Shown: piece by piece, positions 7,585-15,579 of the stretch | Position numbering within the stretch: the stretch's first letter is position 1 | How the letters are laid out: every line of letters starts with the position of its first letter | Assembly: GCA_947490145.1 (NCBI GenBank) | Contig: CANLGD010000027.1 | Span: forward strand, 1 to 33,441 | DNA length: 33,441 nt | Source of the DNA: Flavobacteriia bacterium | Lineage (GTDB): Bacteria; Bacteroidota; Bacteroidia; Flavobacteriales_D; Crocinitomicaceae | Direction of reading: 5' to 3' | Notes under the pieces: generated by a model | The model's database searches: none | Told to the model about the DNA's origin: nothing | Seen by the model: the letters and a program-made list of their open reading frames with translations, nothing else | Program-made: the position numbers and the translations under genes

Positions 7585-8193
7585 ATGTTAAGACAATTTT
7601 TTCCTTCTACTCAATCTGGTGCTTCGCTTTATGGTTGTCATTTCCATGATGTAAATTCGGTTTTTAAGCTTTTTGAAATGCCTGAAAAATCTTTAGAAAT
7701 TTTGGTTTCAAGGGCAAATGATTTTTTGACAAAGAATGGCTATCCATCAATCGAATTGTCAGAGTTTGATGACGAATATAGTTACGATAAATTTCCTGTC
7801 TCTTTTTATCCACATGGCTACGATCATTCAATGGTATTAATGATAAAGCGTGATGTTCAAGCTGAATCTCAATTTGATTTCCTTACTAATGAATTGATAA
7901 AATTTAGAGATGAAAGAGATTGGGAGCAGTTTCATAATCCGAAAGATTTAGCACTGGCAATCTCAATAGAGTCAGGTGAACTACTTGAGCACTTTCTATG
8001 GAAAAATTCCGAAGATGTCAAAGTAGAAAAAATTAAAGAAGAATTAGCAGATGTTTTAGCTTATACTCTTTTATTAGCGGATAAATATAAACTTGATATT
8101 GAAGAAATAGTGCTTCAAAAGATTAAGAAAAATGGCGAAAAGTATCCTATTGACAAATCGAAAGGTAGGTCTGATAAATATAATGAGTTATGA
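7585..8193 (+). CDS. MazG-like nucleotide pyrophosphohydrolase with N-terminal extension
   Basis: A 202-residue protein. Residues ~100-202 are an all-alpha NTP pyrophosphohydrolase of the RS21-C6/MazG-like type: RDERDWEQFHNPKDLALAIS, then SIESGELLEHFLWK (first acidic metal pair), EELADVLAYTLLLADKYKLD (second acidic pair), and a C-terminal KNGEKYPIDKSKGRSDKY. Such enzymes hydrolyse (d)NTPs to monophosphates, often non-canonical ones. The first ~100 residues, containing SYDKFPVSFYPHGYDHSMVL, are unrecognised and not part of the usual ~110-residue enzyme. It sits 3 bp after the TPR gene and overlaps the helicase gene by ATGA, so the three products are probably made together. Nucleotide depletion or sanitation is the likely activity. 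Confidence 0.85.
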   Translation: MLRQFFPSTQSGASLYGCHFHDVNSVFKLFEMPEKSLEILVSRANDFLTKNGYPSIELSEFDDEYSYDKFPVSFYPHGYDHSMVLMIKRDVQAESQFDFLTNELIKFRDERDWEQFHNPKDLALAISIESGELLEHFLWKNSEDVKVEKIKEELADVLAYTLLLADKYKLDIEEIVLQKIKKNGEKYPIDKSKGRSDKYNEL

Positions 8194-10373
8194 TAATCAA
8201 GGATTTTAAAATTAGACAATATAATTTTGATTCTGAATTAGAAAAAAACATTTTTGATAATGAAAGAGATTATCTTTCTTGGCCTATAGTATATTTTTTA
8301 AATGATGAAAATACCAAAGATGCATACGTAGGTGAAACTACTGATATGATAAGTAGAATGAAATCTCATTCTAAATCTGAGAAAAAGAATAAATTATCAC
8401 TAGTTAGTTTAATTTTAAGTGATTACTTCAATAAATCAGCTACTTTAGATTTGGAATCCAACCTAATTCGCTATATTGCTGCTGATGGTAAATATAAATT
8501 GCAAAATGGAAATTTAGGGATTGCAAACCATAATTATTATCAGCAAAAAGAATTTTATTGGGAGTTATTTAAAAATATTTGGGATGATTTAAAAAAGATA
8601 GGTATCGCAAGACATTCTATTGATCATATCAACAACACCGATTTGTTTAAATATTCTCCTTACAAATCCTTATCTAAAGAACAAATAAATAGTCTAAAAC
8701 TAATATTAAAGTGCCTGTTAGACGAGAATAGTAAAGTGAGTTTGATTCAAGGTGGCGCTGGTACTGGTAAATCAATTTTGGCAATATTCCTTTTCAAATT
8801 ATTAAAGACAAATTTAGAAAATTTTAATTATGCTGATTTTGAGGAAAACGATGAGGAATTATTTGATTTACTTAAAAAAGTTAAAACCACATATGGCGAT
8901 TTGCAAATGGCATTAGTCATACCAATGGCTTCCTTTCGTAAAACAATTTCAAATGTATTTAAAAATATTGAAGGATTATCCCCCAAGATGGTTATTGGGC
9001 CTTCAGATTTAGCTAAACAAAAATATGATTTAGTAATTGTTGATGAAGGTCATCGTCTCAGAAGAAGGGTTAATCTTGGTCCATATTTCAAACCCTTTGA
9101 TGATACTTGTGCATCATTTGGCTTAGATAAAATGGCTGCAACAGAATTAGACTGGGTTCTTTTGCAATCAAAAAAGGCACTTTTATTTTATGATAGATAC
9201 CAATCGATAAAACCATCAGATACCCACAGAGATAGATTTCTTGAATTGGAACAAGATCCTTCAACGCGAATAGAAGTATTAAAAACTCAATTCAGATGCA
9301 GAGGTGGTAATGCCTATGTCAGTTTTATTCATAATTTACTTTTTGAAAATCAAAATTTAACTGAAAAATATCAACCTTTAGAGTATGAATGTTATCTTTT
9401 TAATAACATTCAAAACATGGTAGATGAAATATATAAAAGAGACCAATCTGAGGGTTTATCAAGGGTTGTTGCTGGCTATGCTTGGGAATGGATTTCAAAA
9501 AATGATAAAACTGCTTTTGATATTGAATTAGAAGATTCAAAATTAAGATGGAATAGTGTTGCAAATGATTGGATAAACTCAAAAAACTCAATACATGAAG
9601 TAGGTTGTATACATACAACTCAAGGTTACGATTTAAATTATGCAGGAATCATAATTGGCCCAGAATTGGATTATGACTTTGCTACAAACAAGCTAATTGT
9701 AATAAAAGAAAATTACAAGGATAAAGCTGGTAAAAATACCATCAAAGATGAAACTGTTTTAAATGAATTTATTCTAAATATTTACAAAACAATTTTATTA
9801 AGAGCAATTAAAGGCACATATATTTATGCTTGTAATGATAATTTGAAAAGATATCTTATGCAATTTATCAACATCAAGGATAGTCCAAATGAAAAAGTGC
9901 AAATACAAATATCTAAAGAACCTCTAAATTATTCAATTCCATTTTTCGATTTAAAAATTGCTGCAGGATCTTTTTCTGAAATACAAAAAACTGAGGAAAT
10001 TCAATTTATTAAAGTTGAAGAAAGATACACTAAAAACAAAAACTTTTTTGCATGCAGAGTAATTGGCGAATCAATGAATAAAATTATCCCTAACAATTCT
10101 ATTTGTTTATTTGAAAAATATAGTGGTGGTTCGAGAAATGGTTTAATTACTTTGGTTGAAATGACGGATTATACAGATTTGGATTTTGGATCAAATTATA
10201 CCATAAAAGAGTATTCAAGTAAAAAAACAACTTCGGAAGATGGATGGCATCATGAAGAAATAGTATTACTCCCAAAATCAGATTTACCATATGAACCAAT
10301 TGCTTTACGTGACGAGGAAACGCAAAATTTAAAAGTAATTGGCTTATTTGTTAAAGTTCTTTATGAAGATTAG
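8190..10373 (+). CDS. GIY-YIG nuclease / DUF2075 helicase-like ATPase / S24-like C-terminal domain fusion
   Basis: A 727-residue multidomain protein. Residues ~30-110: GIY-YIG-like fold (WPIVYFLND, then AYVGETTDMISRMKSH, later LDLESNLIRYI with the candidate catalytic Glu). Residues ~165-560: DUF2075 superfamily-1-like ATPase with Walker A GGAGTGKS (~188), Walker B YDLVIVDEGHRL (~280), TQFRCRGGNAY, and a late CIHTTQGYDLNYAGIIIG motif. Residues ~620-727: LexA/S24-like segment with RVIGESMNKIIPNNS (candidate nucleophile Ser) and a downstream YTIKEY (candidate general-base Lys). The start overlaps the MazG gene stop (ATGA). The set nuclease + translocase + self-cleaving-type domain is typical of defence effectors; DNA damage or phage DNA could be the trigger. 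The S24 assignment is the least certain part. Confidence 0.82.
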   Translation: MIIKDFKIRQYNFDSELEKNIFDNERDYLSWPIVYFLNDENTKDAYVGETTDMISRMKSHSKSEKKNKLSLVSLILSDYFNKSATLDLESNLIRYIAADGKYKLQNGNLGIANHNYYQQKEFYWELFKNIWDDLKKIGIARHSIDHINNTDLFKYSPYKSLSKEQINSLKLILKCLLDENSKVSLIQGGAGTGKSILAIFLFKLLKTNLENFNYADFEENDEELFDLLKKVKTTYGDLQMALVIPMASFRKTISNVFKNIEGLSPKMVIGPSDLAKQKYDLVIVDEGHRLRRRVNLGPYFKPFDDTCASFGLDKMAATELDWVLLQSKKALLFYDRYQSIKPSDTHRDRFLELEQDPSTRIEVLKTQFRCRGGNAYVSFIHNLLFENQNLTEKYQPLEYECYLFNNIQNMVDEIYKRDQSEGLSRVVAGYAWEWISKNDKTAFDIELEDSKLRWNSVANDWINSKNSIHEVGCIHTTQGYDLNYAGIIIGPELDYDFATNKLIVIKENYKDKAGKNTIKDETVLNEFILNIYKTILLRAIKGTYIYACNDNLKRYLMQFINIKDSPNEKVQIQISKEPLNYSIPFFDLKIAAGSFSEIQKTEEIQFIKVEERYTKNKNFFACRVIGESMNKIIPNNSICLFEKYSGGSRNGLITLVEMTDYTDLDFGSNYTIKEYSSKKTTSEDGWHHEEIVLLPKSDLPYEPIALRDEETQNLKVIGLFVKVLYED

Positions 10374-10396
10374 TTTGCTAATCTGTTATTATTTTT
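10368..10396 (+). terminator. Possible weak terminator at the end of the three-gene operon
   Basis: GATTAG-TTTG-CTAATC forms a 6-bp hairpin over the stop codon, followed by a T-rich stretch (TGTTATTATTTTTT). The stem is AT-rich, so termination would be weak. Confidence 0.3.
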
Positions 10397-10487
10397 TAAA
10401 TAAAAACTTTAACTAACTTTCGTTAGATATTCACATTATAGCTATTTAAAATTTGTTGTTGAATTATTAACTTAAATTTAAAAAAAA

Positions 10488-11225
10488 ATGGTTATTCGGT
10501 CTTCGTCAAGTCTTCGCCCCAGCAAGAAAAACATAAAAACAAGGGTTAACAAGTCTTACGTAAACTCCAGCCCCTTGTTTTTAGCGTTCCTTTGCCAGCC
10601 GTTCAGAATTCTCTTTGTGGCAGTTCTCTTGTTTCTCTTGCGTGGCTCATTTGTTTCCTCAGTCGCAACTACTTTGTCCACCCACCTGCTTCAGCAAGCA
10701 TCGCAGATAGACCCTTTATCAAGGTTGCTTCGCAATTTTTCACTGGGTGTCCACCGTTGCTTATTGTCTGGCTCGCCTGCTTTCGCACCAAGCTGCAGGG
10801 CTGTCACAGTTTTTGAGCAATTTTTCTCGGTGTGCAGCTTGTTCCATACTTCCTCAAGCAGCAACATTCAAATTTACTTTCTAATACTATTTTTCGTTGC
10901 TTCAAGAGTGCTCTCCCGATCTAGCTTTGTACAGCAGAGCAGTTTACAATTGCTTTATCGGGATTCACACACTTGTTTAAAGATTTTTCCTTCGATTTTC
11001 AAAAAATGCGCCAGCCCTTTGTGCTTTCAGCATAGGTCATTCCCGTCCCGATGAATCGGGGCTTTTCATGTCCCACTTGGTGCTAACTCGCAAACGGCGT
11101 CGCACGCAACATTCCATGAAGCAAATCCATTTCATTCCTTTGCTTCATTCCATTTCCTGCACACAGCCTTTCTCCGATGCGGCTAGCTCAAGGCTGCATA
11201 ACCTTTTGCTCTGAGCGAAGTCGTA
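10488..11225. other. GC-rich non-coding island (~740 bp)
   Basis: Base composition jumps well above the AT-rich surroundings on both sides. Frames that stay open here (for example the plus frame 10488-11054) encode Ser/Leu/Phe/Cys-rich strings with no domain-like pattern, consistent with chance openness. The region holds a 12-bp perfect inverted repeat (10534-10583), the palindrome CCCGAT-GA-ATCGGG (11047-11060), and distant CCCGAT/ATCGGG arms (about 10914 and 10957). A high-GC ORF-less block in an AT-rich genome suggests a structured RNA or a decayed foreign segment. I recognise no rRNA, RNase P, tmRNA or intron core in it. Confidence 0.5.
10534..10583 (-). terminator. Inverted repeat, terminator-like on the minus strand
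   Basis: TAAAAACAAGGG (10534-10545) and CCCTTGTTTTTA (10572-10583) pair perfectly over 12 bp with a 26-nt loop. On the minus strand the stem is followed by a T-rich tail (ATGTTTTTCTTG), so it could end a minus-strand transcript that crosses the GC-rich island. The loop is long for a standard terminator. Confidence 0.4.
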
Positions 11226-11246
11226 ATGCCATTATCTCTTTGAAAA

Positions 11247-11498
11247 CTAATTTTCTTTTTCAGCCAATAATTTCTGGAGATTTATCTCTTGCCCATTATT
11301 TTTTACTAAAAAAGGAATTCCATTCAAATTCTTGATTCCAATTGTTTCGAAACCATCACACCGCCGAAGGCAGCCACGAAGTGAAATTTGATAAACGGAT
11401 TCATTAACTCCCAGATTTTCAAATAATTCCAAATAGGAAAACTGAAATTCTATTTTTAACCCTTGATACGAAATAAATTCTTTACTAAAATGGCTCAT
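11247..11498 (-). CDS. Hypothetical small protein carrying a palindromic mini-insertion
   Basis: 83 residues from ATG 11498 (MSHFSKEFISYQGLKIEF...). The start is set by a strong promoter just upstream (TTG-N19-TACTTTTG at 11506-11535) that would give a nearly leaderless mRNA; a longer reading from 11576 would start upstream of that promoter. The protein is unrecognised. Between YQIS and ETIGIKN is a basic, Cys-containing patch (LRGCLRRCDGF) encoded by CTTCG...GCCTTCGGCGGT, a GC-rich motif also inserted in the 240-residue gene at 15580-16302, so this patch was probably acquired by insertion. The GC-rich island lies immediately downstream on the same strand. Confidence 0.55.
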   Translation of the reverse strand: MSHFSKEFISYQGLKIEFQFSYLELFENLGVNESVYQISLRGCLRRCDGFETIGIKNLNGIPFLVKNNGQEINLQKLLAEKEN

Positions 11499-11505
11499 TT
11501 GGGTG

Positions 11506-11535
11506 CAAAAGTACTGAGATTTTAAATTTAAGCAA
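11506..11535 (-). promoter_or_regulatory. Promoter for the 83-residue gene
   Basis: On the minus strand TTG (11535-11533), a 19-nt spacer and TACTTTTG (11513-11506) match the Bacteroidota consensus. The predicted start is near 11500, two bases from the ATG. Confidence 0.6.
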
Positions 11536-11859
11536 TTATAAAAATAAAAAAATGGCAGCAAATTTAGTGCTTCCATTACGTTTCTGCAAGTTCAAGCCCT
11601 GCGGGTTTTGCAATAAAAATTTTGTAAACTTTCCTTTCCTAAACTTCTTTTCGGTACTTTATTTTTCCTTCTCACGCAATTCATTTCAGCAAATTTTTTA
11701 TTGTCAAAAATCTTGCATAAACTCATTCAAACACTGAAAAATTGGCATTCTTTTTTTCTTTTTTTTCGGCTTTTCAGTCGTTTTTTTTCTTCCTTTCTTT
11801 TGAAAAAATTATGGCGGCGAAGCCGATTTAGAAGTGCTGAATTTTAAAACCTAAATTGT

Positions 11860-12075
11860 ATGTATGAAGTAATAAACCCAGCTGTTGCAAAGTCTATCAT
11901 GACAAGAATGAGTTATCTGCAACTACAAACAGAAATTGCATTTTTTGAGCTAGAACTCGAAAAAGCCGAAGGAGGTAATTTGAGAAAAATGTATCTCAAT
12001 TTGAGAGCATTTGCACAAAGAAGAATGAAAGCATTAACCAACAAAAATGATAATTATGAGTTCGACCACGTTTAG
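11860..12075 (+). CDS. Hypothetical small helical protein
   Basis: 71 residues (MYEVINPAVAKSIMTRMSYL...). It is predicted alpha-helical and amphipathic, with no signal peptide, and is not recognised. Support comes from the natural ATG start, a protein-like composition and a strong terminator 35 bp after the stop. A GC-rich CGCCGAAGGC motif (12079-12088) follows the stop at once. The 11577-11859 stretch upstream contains T-rich sequence and no other gene that I see; no clear promoter was found. Confidence 0.5.
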   Translation: MYEVINPAVAKSIMTRMSYLQLQTEIAFFELELEKAEGGNLRKMYLNLRAFAQRRMKALTNKNDNYEFDHV

Positions 12076-12109
12076 TAGCGCCGAAGGCAATTTTAAATTA
12101 TCAACTTAC

Positions 12110-12135
12110 AACCCGGCGAAAAAATACGCTGGGTT
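12110..12135 (+). terminator. Rho-independent terminator after the 71-residue gene
   Basis: AACCCGGCG (12110-12118) pairs with CGCTGGGTT (12127-12135), a 9-bp stem with one G-T pair and an 8-nt loop, followed by the T-rich TTCATTTCTTCGTTTT. Confidence 0.65.
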
Positions 12136-12277
12136 TCATTTCTTCGTTTTGAACAAAGGATTAAATTCTGGAAACTAAGGCACAGCCGTTCTCATCAACA
12201 CCTTAAAAAAATAAACAAAGGTTGATAAACCATTATTAGATCCGTGTCCAAATTGTTTTGTTTGCAGCTACAATACT

Positions 12278-12559
12278 TTGGAAGATAAAGAAAATTTGTA
12301 CTGGATATTTTTTGCACTTTGGAATGCAAAAAGATTTCATCAACTTTTAATTGGTTCCGTAATTCCATTTATCAAAATCAAAGAAACTAAAAACTTGGTC
12401 CAAGAATCATTTTTAAAAACAAAAAGCAATCCAGATGTTTTTCAAAAAGCACTGAATTTATTAAAATTTGCAAACGAAAAAGATTTACATTTTCAGGATT
12501 TGGCTTTGACAATTAGAAAAATTAAACTAGAACTTGCAAGGGATTTGGTAAAATGGTAA
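12278..12559 (+). CDS. Hypothetical helical protein, start uncertain, possibly 5'-truncated
   Basis: Open from a TTG at 12278 for 93 residues (LEDKENLYWIFFALWNAK...). The frame is already open and protein-like upstream, back to about 12230 (DPCPNCFVCSYNT, with a CPxCxxC-like cluster), but has no ATG, so the real gene either uses an unusual start or lost its 5' end. It is Lys- and Leu-rich and helical, with no signal peptide, and is unrecognised. It ends 2 bp before the convergent T9SS-cargo gene. Confidence 0.45.
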   Translation: MEDKENLYWIFFALWNAKRFHQLLIGSVIPFIKIKETKNLVQESFLKTKSNPDVFQKALNLLKFANEKDLHFQDLALTIRKIKLELARDLVKW

Positions 12560-12560
12560 T

Positions 12561-14036
12561 TTATTGTACTATTACTTTTTGATCTGGATAAAGTAAATTA
12601 TCAAATCGTATCAAATATAATCCTTTTTCGAACTTAGAGATATCTATTTCAATTGTTTCAGAACGAAAAGCCCCCGAAACTAAAAGCTCACCAACTTGGT
12701 TGTAAATAGCGTAATTTGAACCAATTAAATTAGTTGAACCTTCAATTGAAAAAGTTGAACTTGCTGGGTTTGGGTGAATTGATATAGTTGAATTTGGATT
12801 AAATTCGATAATATTTGCACTAGATGCACCGTTATTAACTCTTGCAATTTTATTGCGACCAACACCATCAAAGGTAATAAAATACCCACCAATCAAAATC
12901 TTGTCATCACTTTGAATAGCCATACAATTTACAGTTCCACCCCATGAAACGCCACCAGTTATGTTTCCAAAAGACTGATCGAAAGAACCATTAGCTTCTA
13001 AACGGGCAAAATGCTTTTTAAAAACGCCATCAACATATGTAAAATTTCCACTAATTATAATCTTATTATCGGGCTGAATTTGCAGATCTAAAACGACTGC
13101 ATCAACTGCACCATTAATATTAAATGAATTATCTATTGTTCCATCAGAAAAAATTTGGACAACTCTATTTTTAAGTTGGCCATTGTAGGAGGTAAAATTA
13201 CCAGCTATCAATATTTTACCATCATTTTTTATTGAAATTTTAAAAACTGAAGCATTAAAACCAGCACCACTAATATTAAAGGACAAATCACTTGAACCAT
13301 TTTCATTTAATCTTACGATATTGCCGCAAGGAAATCCATTGTCAAAATTATAAAAAGACCCACCTAAAAGTATTTTCCCATCATTTTGTATGCAAATTGA
13401 GTTGATAGCATCTGAACCTGTTGTGCCTGCGCCACAATTAAATGATGAATCAATAGTACCATTTGAATTTAACCGAACAACATTATAAACGTTTGAATTA
13501 TTAAAAGACATGAAGTTACCTCCTATAACAATTTTACCATTTGAATCTATAGCTAATGAAACGACATCACCACTAGACCCTGTTCCAGGATCAAATGTGG
13601 AATCTATAGAACCATCTGGGTTCAACCTGACAATATCGTTAAAGGGAACATTATCATACGATGAAAATGACCCTGCAACAAGTATTTTACCATCATCTTG
13701 AATCTTCACACAAGAAACAGTCCCAATAATTCCATTAAAATGTGTAAAAGTTGGATCAACAGAACCGTCAACATTGATACGAGCTATATTGTGCTTTGTT
13801 ACTCCATTAAATGAATGAAAATCGCCTCCTATAATAATTTTACCATCTGATTGTAAGTCCATTGCATTAACTTGACCGTTAATAATTCCCCAGCCAGGAT
13901 CAAAAGTAGAATCCAAATAACCATCTTGAGAATGCAAGTGAAAAACAGGTAAAAGGATGATGACAATTAAACAAGCAAAATTATATTTAAATAAATGAGT
14001 AAAAAACCATTTATTTAAGTTTAAATGTTTCTTCAT
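12561..14036 (-). CDS. Delta-60 repeat protein with type IX secretion sorting domain
   Basis: A 491-residue secreted protein from ATG 14036. This start is preferred over an upstream one because it begins with a signal peptide (KKHLNLNK then FACLIVIILLPVFHLHSQ). The body consists of about eight ~50-residue beta-propeller repeats of the delta-60 type, each with DGKI(L/I)I(G/A)G(N/D/S)F followed by I(A/V)R(L/I)N..GS.D..F. The C-terminus (IHPNPASSTFSIEG, then EIDISKFEKGLYLIRF) is a type A sorting domain that directs export through the type IX system to the cell surface. The function of the propeller is unknown. It is monocistronic. Confidence 0.88.
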   Translation of the reverse strand: MKKHLNLNKWFFTHLFKYNFACLIVIILLPVFHLHSQDGYLDSTFDPGWGIINGQVNAMDLQSDGKIIIGGDFHSFNGVTKHNIARINVDGSVDPTFTHFNGIIGTVSCVKIQDDGKILVAGSFSSYDNVPFNDIVRLNPDGSIDSTFDPGTGSSGDVVSLAIDSNGKIVIGGNFMSFNNSNVYNVVRLNSNGTIDSSFNCGAGTTGSDAINSICIQNDGKILLGGSFYNFDNGFPCGNIVRLNENGSSDLSFNISGAGFNASVFKISIKNDGKILIAGNFTSYNGQLKNRVVQIFSDGTIDNSFNINGAVDAVVLDLQIQPDNKIIISGNFTYVDGVFKKHFARLEANGSFDQSFGNITGGVSWGGTVNCMAIQSDDKILIGGYFITFDGVGRNKIARVNNGASSANIIEFNPNSTISIHPNPASSTFSIEGSTNLIGSNYAIYNQVGELLVSGAFRSETIEIDISKFEKGLYLIRFDNLLYPDQKVIVQ

Positions 14037-14265
14037 AGTAATTGATTTAAAGTTGTGCATAATAAAATAGTTACAAAAATGAAAAATAAAGTCTAATCTT
14101 GAAAGGAATTTGATAACTAACATAGGTTATTGAAATTATATTTTACTCTAACAATTATTGTATCAACACAAAATCGAGGTAAATATATAATTTATTTTGA
14201 GTACAGAAACCAAATTTGCAAAAAAAATTAAAGGTAAGTTTACCTTATTTCAGGACTTACTAGCT

Positions 14266-15165
14266 TTATCTTTCTTTTCGTTTAATCAAGAAATCCTTTG
14301 CCGTAGTCCACTTTATGTTTGAATATCTTTCATTGTCATAGTTCTGGAAAATAATTCTTCCTTCCATCATATCCCTCATGTACTGCATTCCTTGCCAAGC
14401 AGGATAAAGTTCTTTTTTTGATGGTGAAAAAAACTTTGTTAATGAAATGACAAAGTTTAGAAGGCGAATGCCTCCTGGTCTAAATAATTTAAACTTTTCA
14501 TTGGTAAGTTCAGTAAGCAATTTAACAAAGTCGTTACAAGAAAGTCTGTCACCAGCAATTCTTAAAAATCTTGGTGTGTTGTCTTCAACGGCTACGCGTG
14601 CTGCAAAATCTGCAACATTATAGGTTGTAGTAAATTCTATGATTTGATTTGGATTTCCCCAACAAAGAATGCGTTTTTGTTTAAACAAAATTAAAGGCAT
14701 ATCTGTAGTTAATAAATCCATAAAAGGACCATTAAATATAGTTGTTGCCTTGATATTTGTTGTCTCAAGATATTGGTGAAACTCCCTTCTGAAATCTAAA
14801 TTTCTATTCTGACCTTCTTTTAAATTCGTAAAATCACTTGAGTAGTCGCTTGGTATAAATCGTGGAACATTTGCTTCAATTGCTGCGTCTAAGAACACAC
14901 GTTGAGCATCAATAATAGTTTCCCTTAAACCAGCTAAAGCAGATACAAAGCAATGTGCGCTAATGCAATGTTTTGAAATTTCTGATTTATTGCTTGTATC
15001 CACCTGAAAGACTTTAACACCTTTTTGTTCTAAGTCTTTTACTTTTTTAATATCTGTTTCTAAACGGACGATTGCTCTTACCTCGACATCTAATGCTAAT
15101 AATGCATTTACAATTTTACCTCCTAAATTTCCTGTCGCACCTGCTACTACTATTATTTTTTTCAT
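14266..15165 (-). CDS. NmrA-like / isoflavone-reductase-type NAD(P)-binding protein
   Basis: A 299-residue atypical short-chain dehydrogenase. The N-terminal Rossmann motif is GATGNLGGKI; VRAIVR follows at the end of the second strand, an NADP-preferring pattern. RFIPSDYSSDF is the region that aligns with the substrate site of isoflavone-reductase-like enzymes, and IFNGPFMDLL follows it. It may be a reductase of small aromatic compounds or a redox-sensing NmrA-type protein; the sequence does not decide. It stands alone: the upstream gap to 15320 has no gene, and the T9SS-cargo gene downstream is 229 bp away. Confidence 0.82.
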   Translation of the reverse strand: MKKIIVVAGATGNLGGKIVNALLALDVEVRAIVRLETDIKKVKDLEQKGVKVFQVDTSNKSEISKHCISAHCFVSALAGLRETIIDAQRVFLDAAIEANVPRFIPSDYSSDFTNLKEGQNRNLDFRREFHQYLETTNIKATTIFNGPFMDLLTTDMPLILFKQKRILCWGNPNQIIEFTTTYNVADFAARVAVEDNTPRFLRIAGDRLSCNDFVKLLTELTNEKFKLFRPGGIRLLNFVISLTKFFSPSKKELYPAWQGMQYMRDMMEGRIIFQNYDNERYSNIKWTTAKDFLIKRKER

Positions 15166-15320
15166 CTAATATTGTTATTTTTAAGTTTTTATTTTCTGTT
15201 TGTCTAACACTTTACAATGACCGCTAAATTTTAAATATGCAGCAATTATAAATTACAAACAAATAAGTACCTGAATGTAATTTGAATCTAAAACATCAAA
15301 TTTATACAATTATATAGAAT

Positions 15321-15350
15321 AAAAAAAACGCCACTCTTTCGAATGGCGTT
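15321..15350 (-). terminator. Strong terminator closing the four-gene minus-strand cassette
   Basis: AACGCCACTC-TTTC-GAATGGCGTT (15327-15350), a 10-bp stem with one mismatch, followed on the minus strand by an unbroken run of T (A run at 15321-15328 on the plus strand). Confidence 0.8.
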
Positions 15351-15375
15351 TAACAACTAATTTATTTCAAAGAAC

Positions 15376-15552
15376 TTATTTAACTTTTTTCCAAATCCAT
15401 TTCAAAAACAAACTTACTGTAAAACTTACAACCGCACCCACACAAGCCAAAACAATTGTTTTCATGTAATCTTGCGTGTCTAAAGTCGCAAATACGGATA
15501 AAGCCGTTCCTGTCGTTGTTCCAATTGCTGTGCTGTGATCGTGATGTATCAT
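15376..15552 (-). CDS. Small membrane protein, holin-like in layout
   Basis: 58 residues: MIHHDHSTAIGTTTGTALSV..., then a hydrophobic helix TIVLACVGAVVSFTVSLFLK and a basic tail WIWKKVK. One certain membrane segment and one possible shorter one (residues ~9-22) with a positively charged C-terminus give a holin-like architecture, but no family is assigned. It is the last gene of the minus-strand cassette, 27 bp after the 240-residue gene and followed by a strong terminator. Confidence 0.6.
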   Translation of the reverse strand: MIHHDHSTAIGTTTGTALSVFATLDTQDYMKTIVLACVGAVVSFTVSLFLKWIWKKVK

Positions 15553-15579
15553 TTTACTTTATTTTTTCAGGATAAAAAA

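Noticed and set aside
10488-11054. Long plus-strand open frame (188 codons) in the GC-rich island
   Set aside because: Its product is a low-complexity Ser/Leu/Phe/Cys string without domain pattern or promoter, and a second frame (10592-10816) is open too, as expected where stop codons are rare because of GC content.
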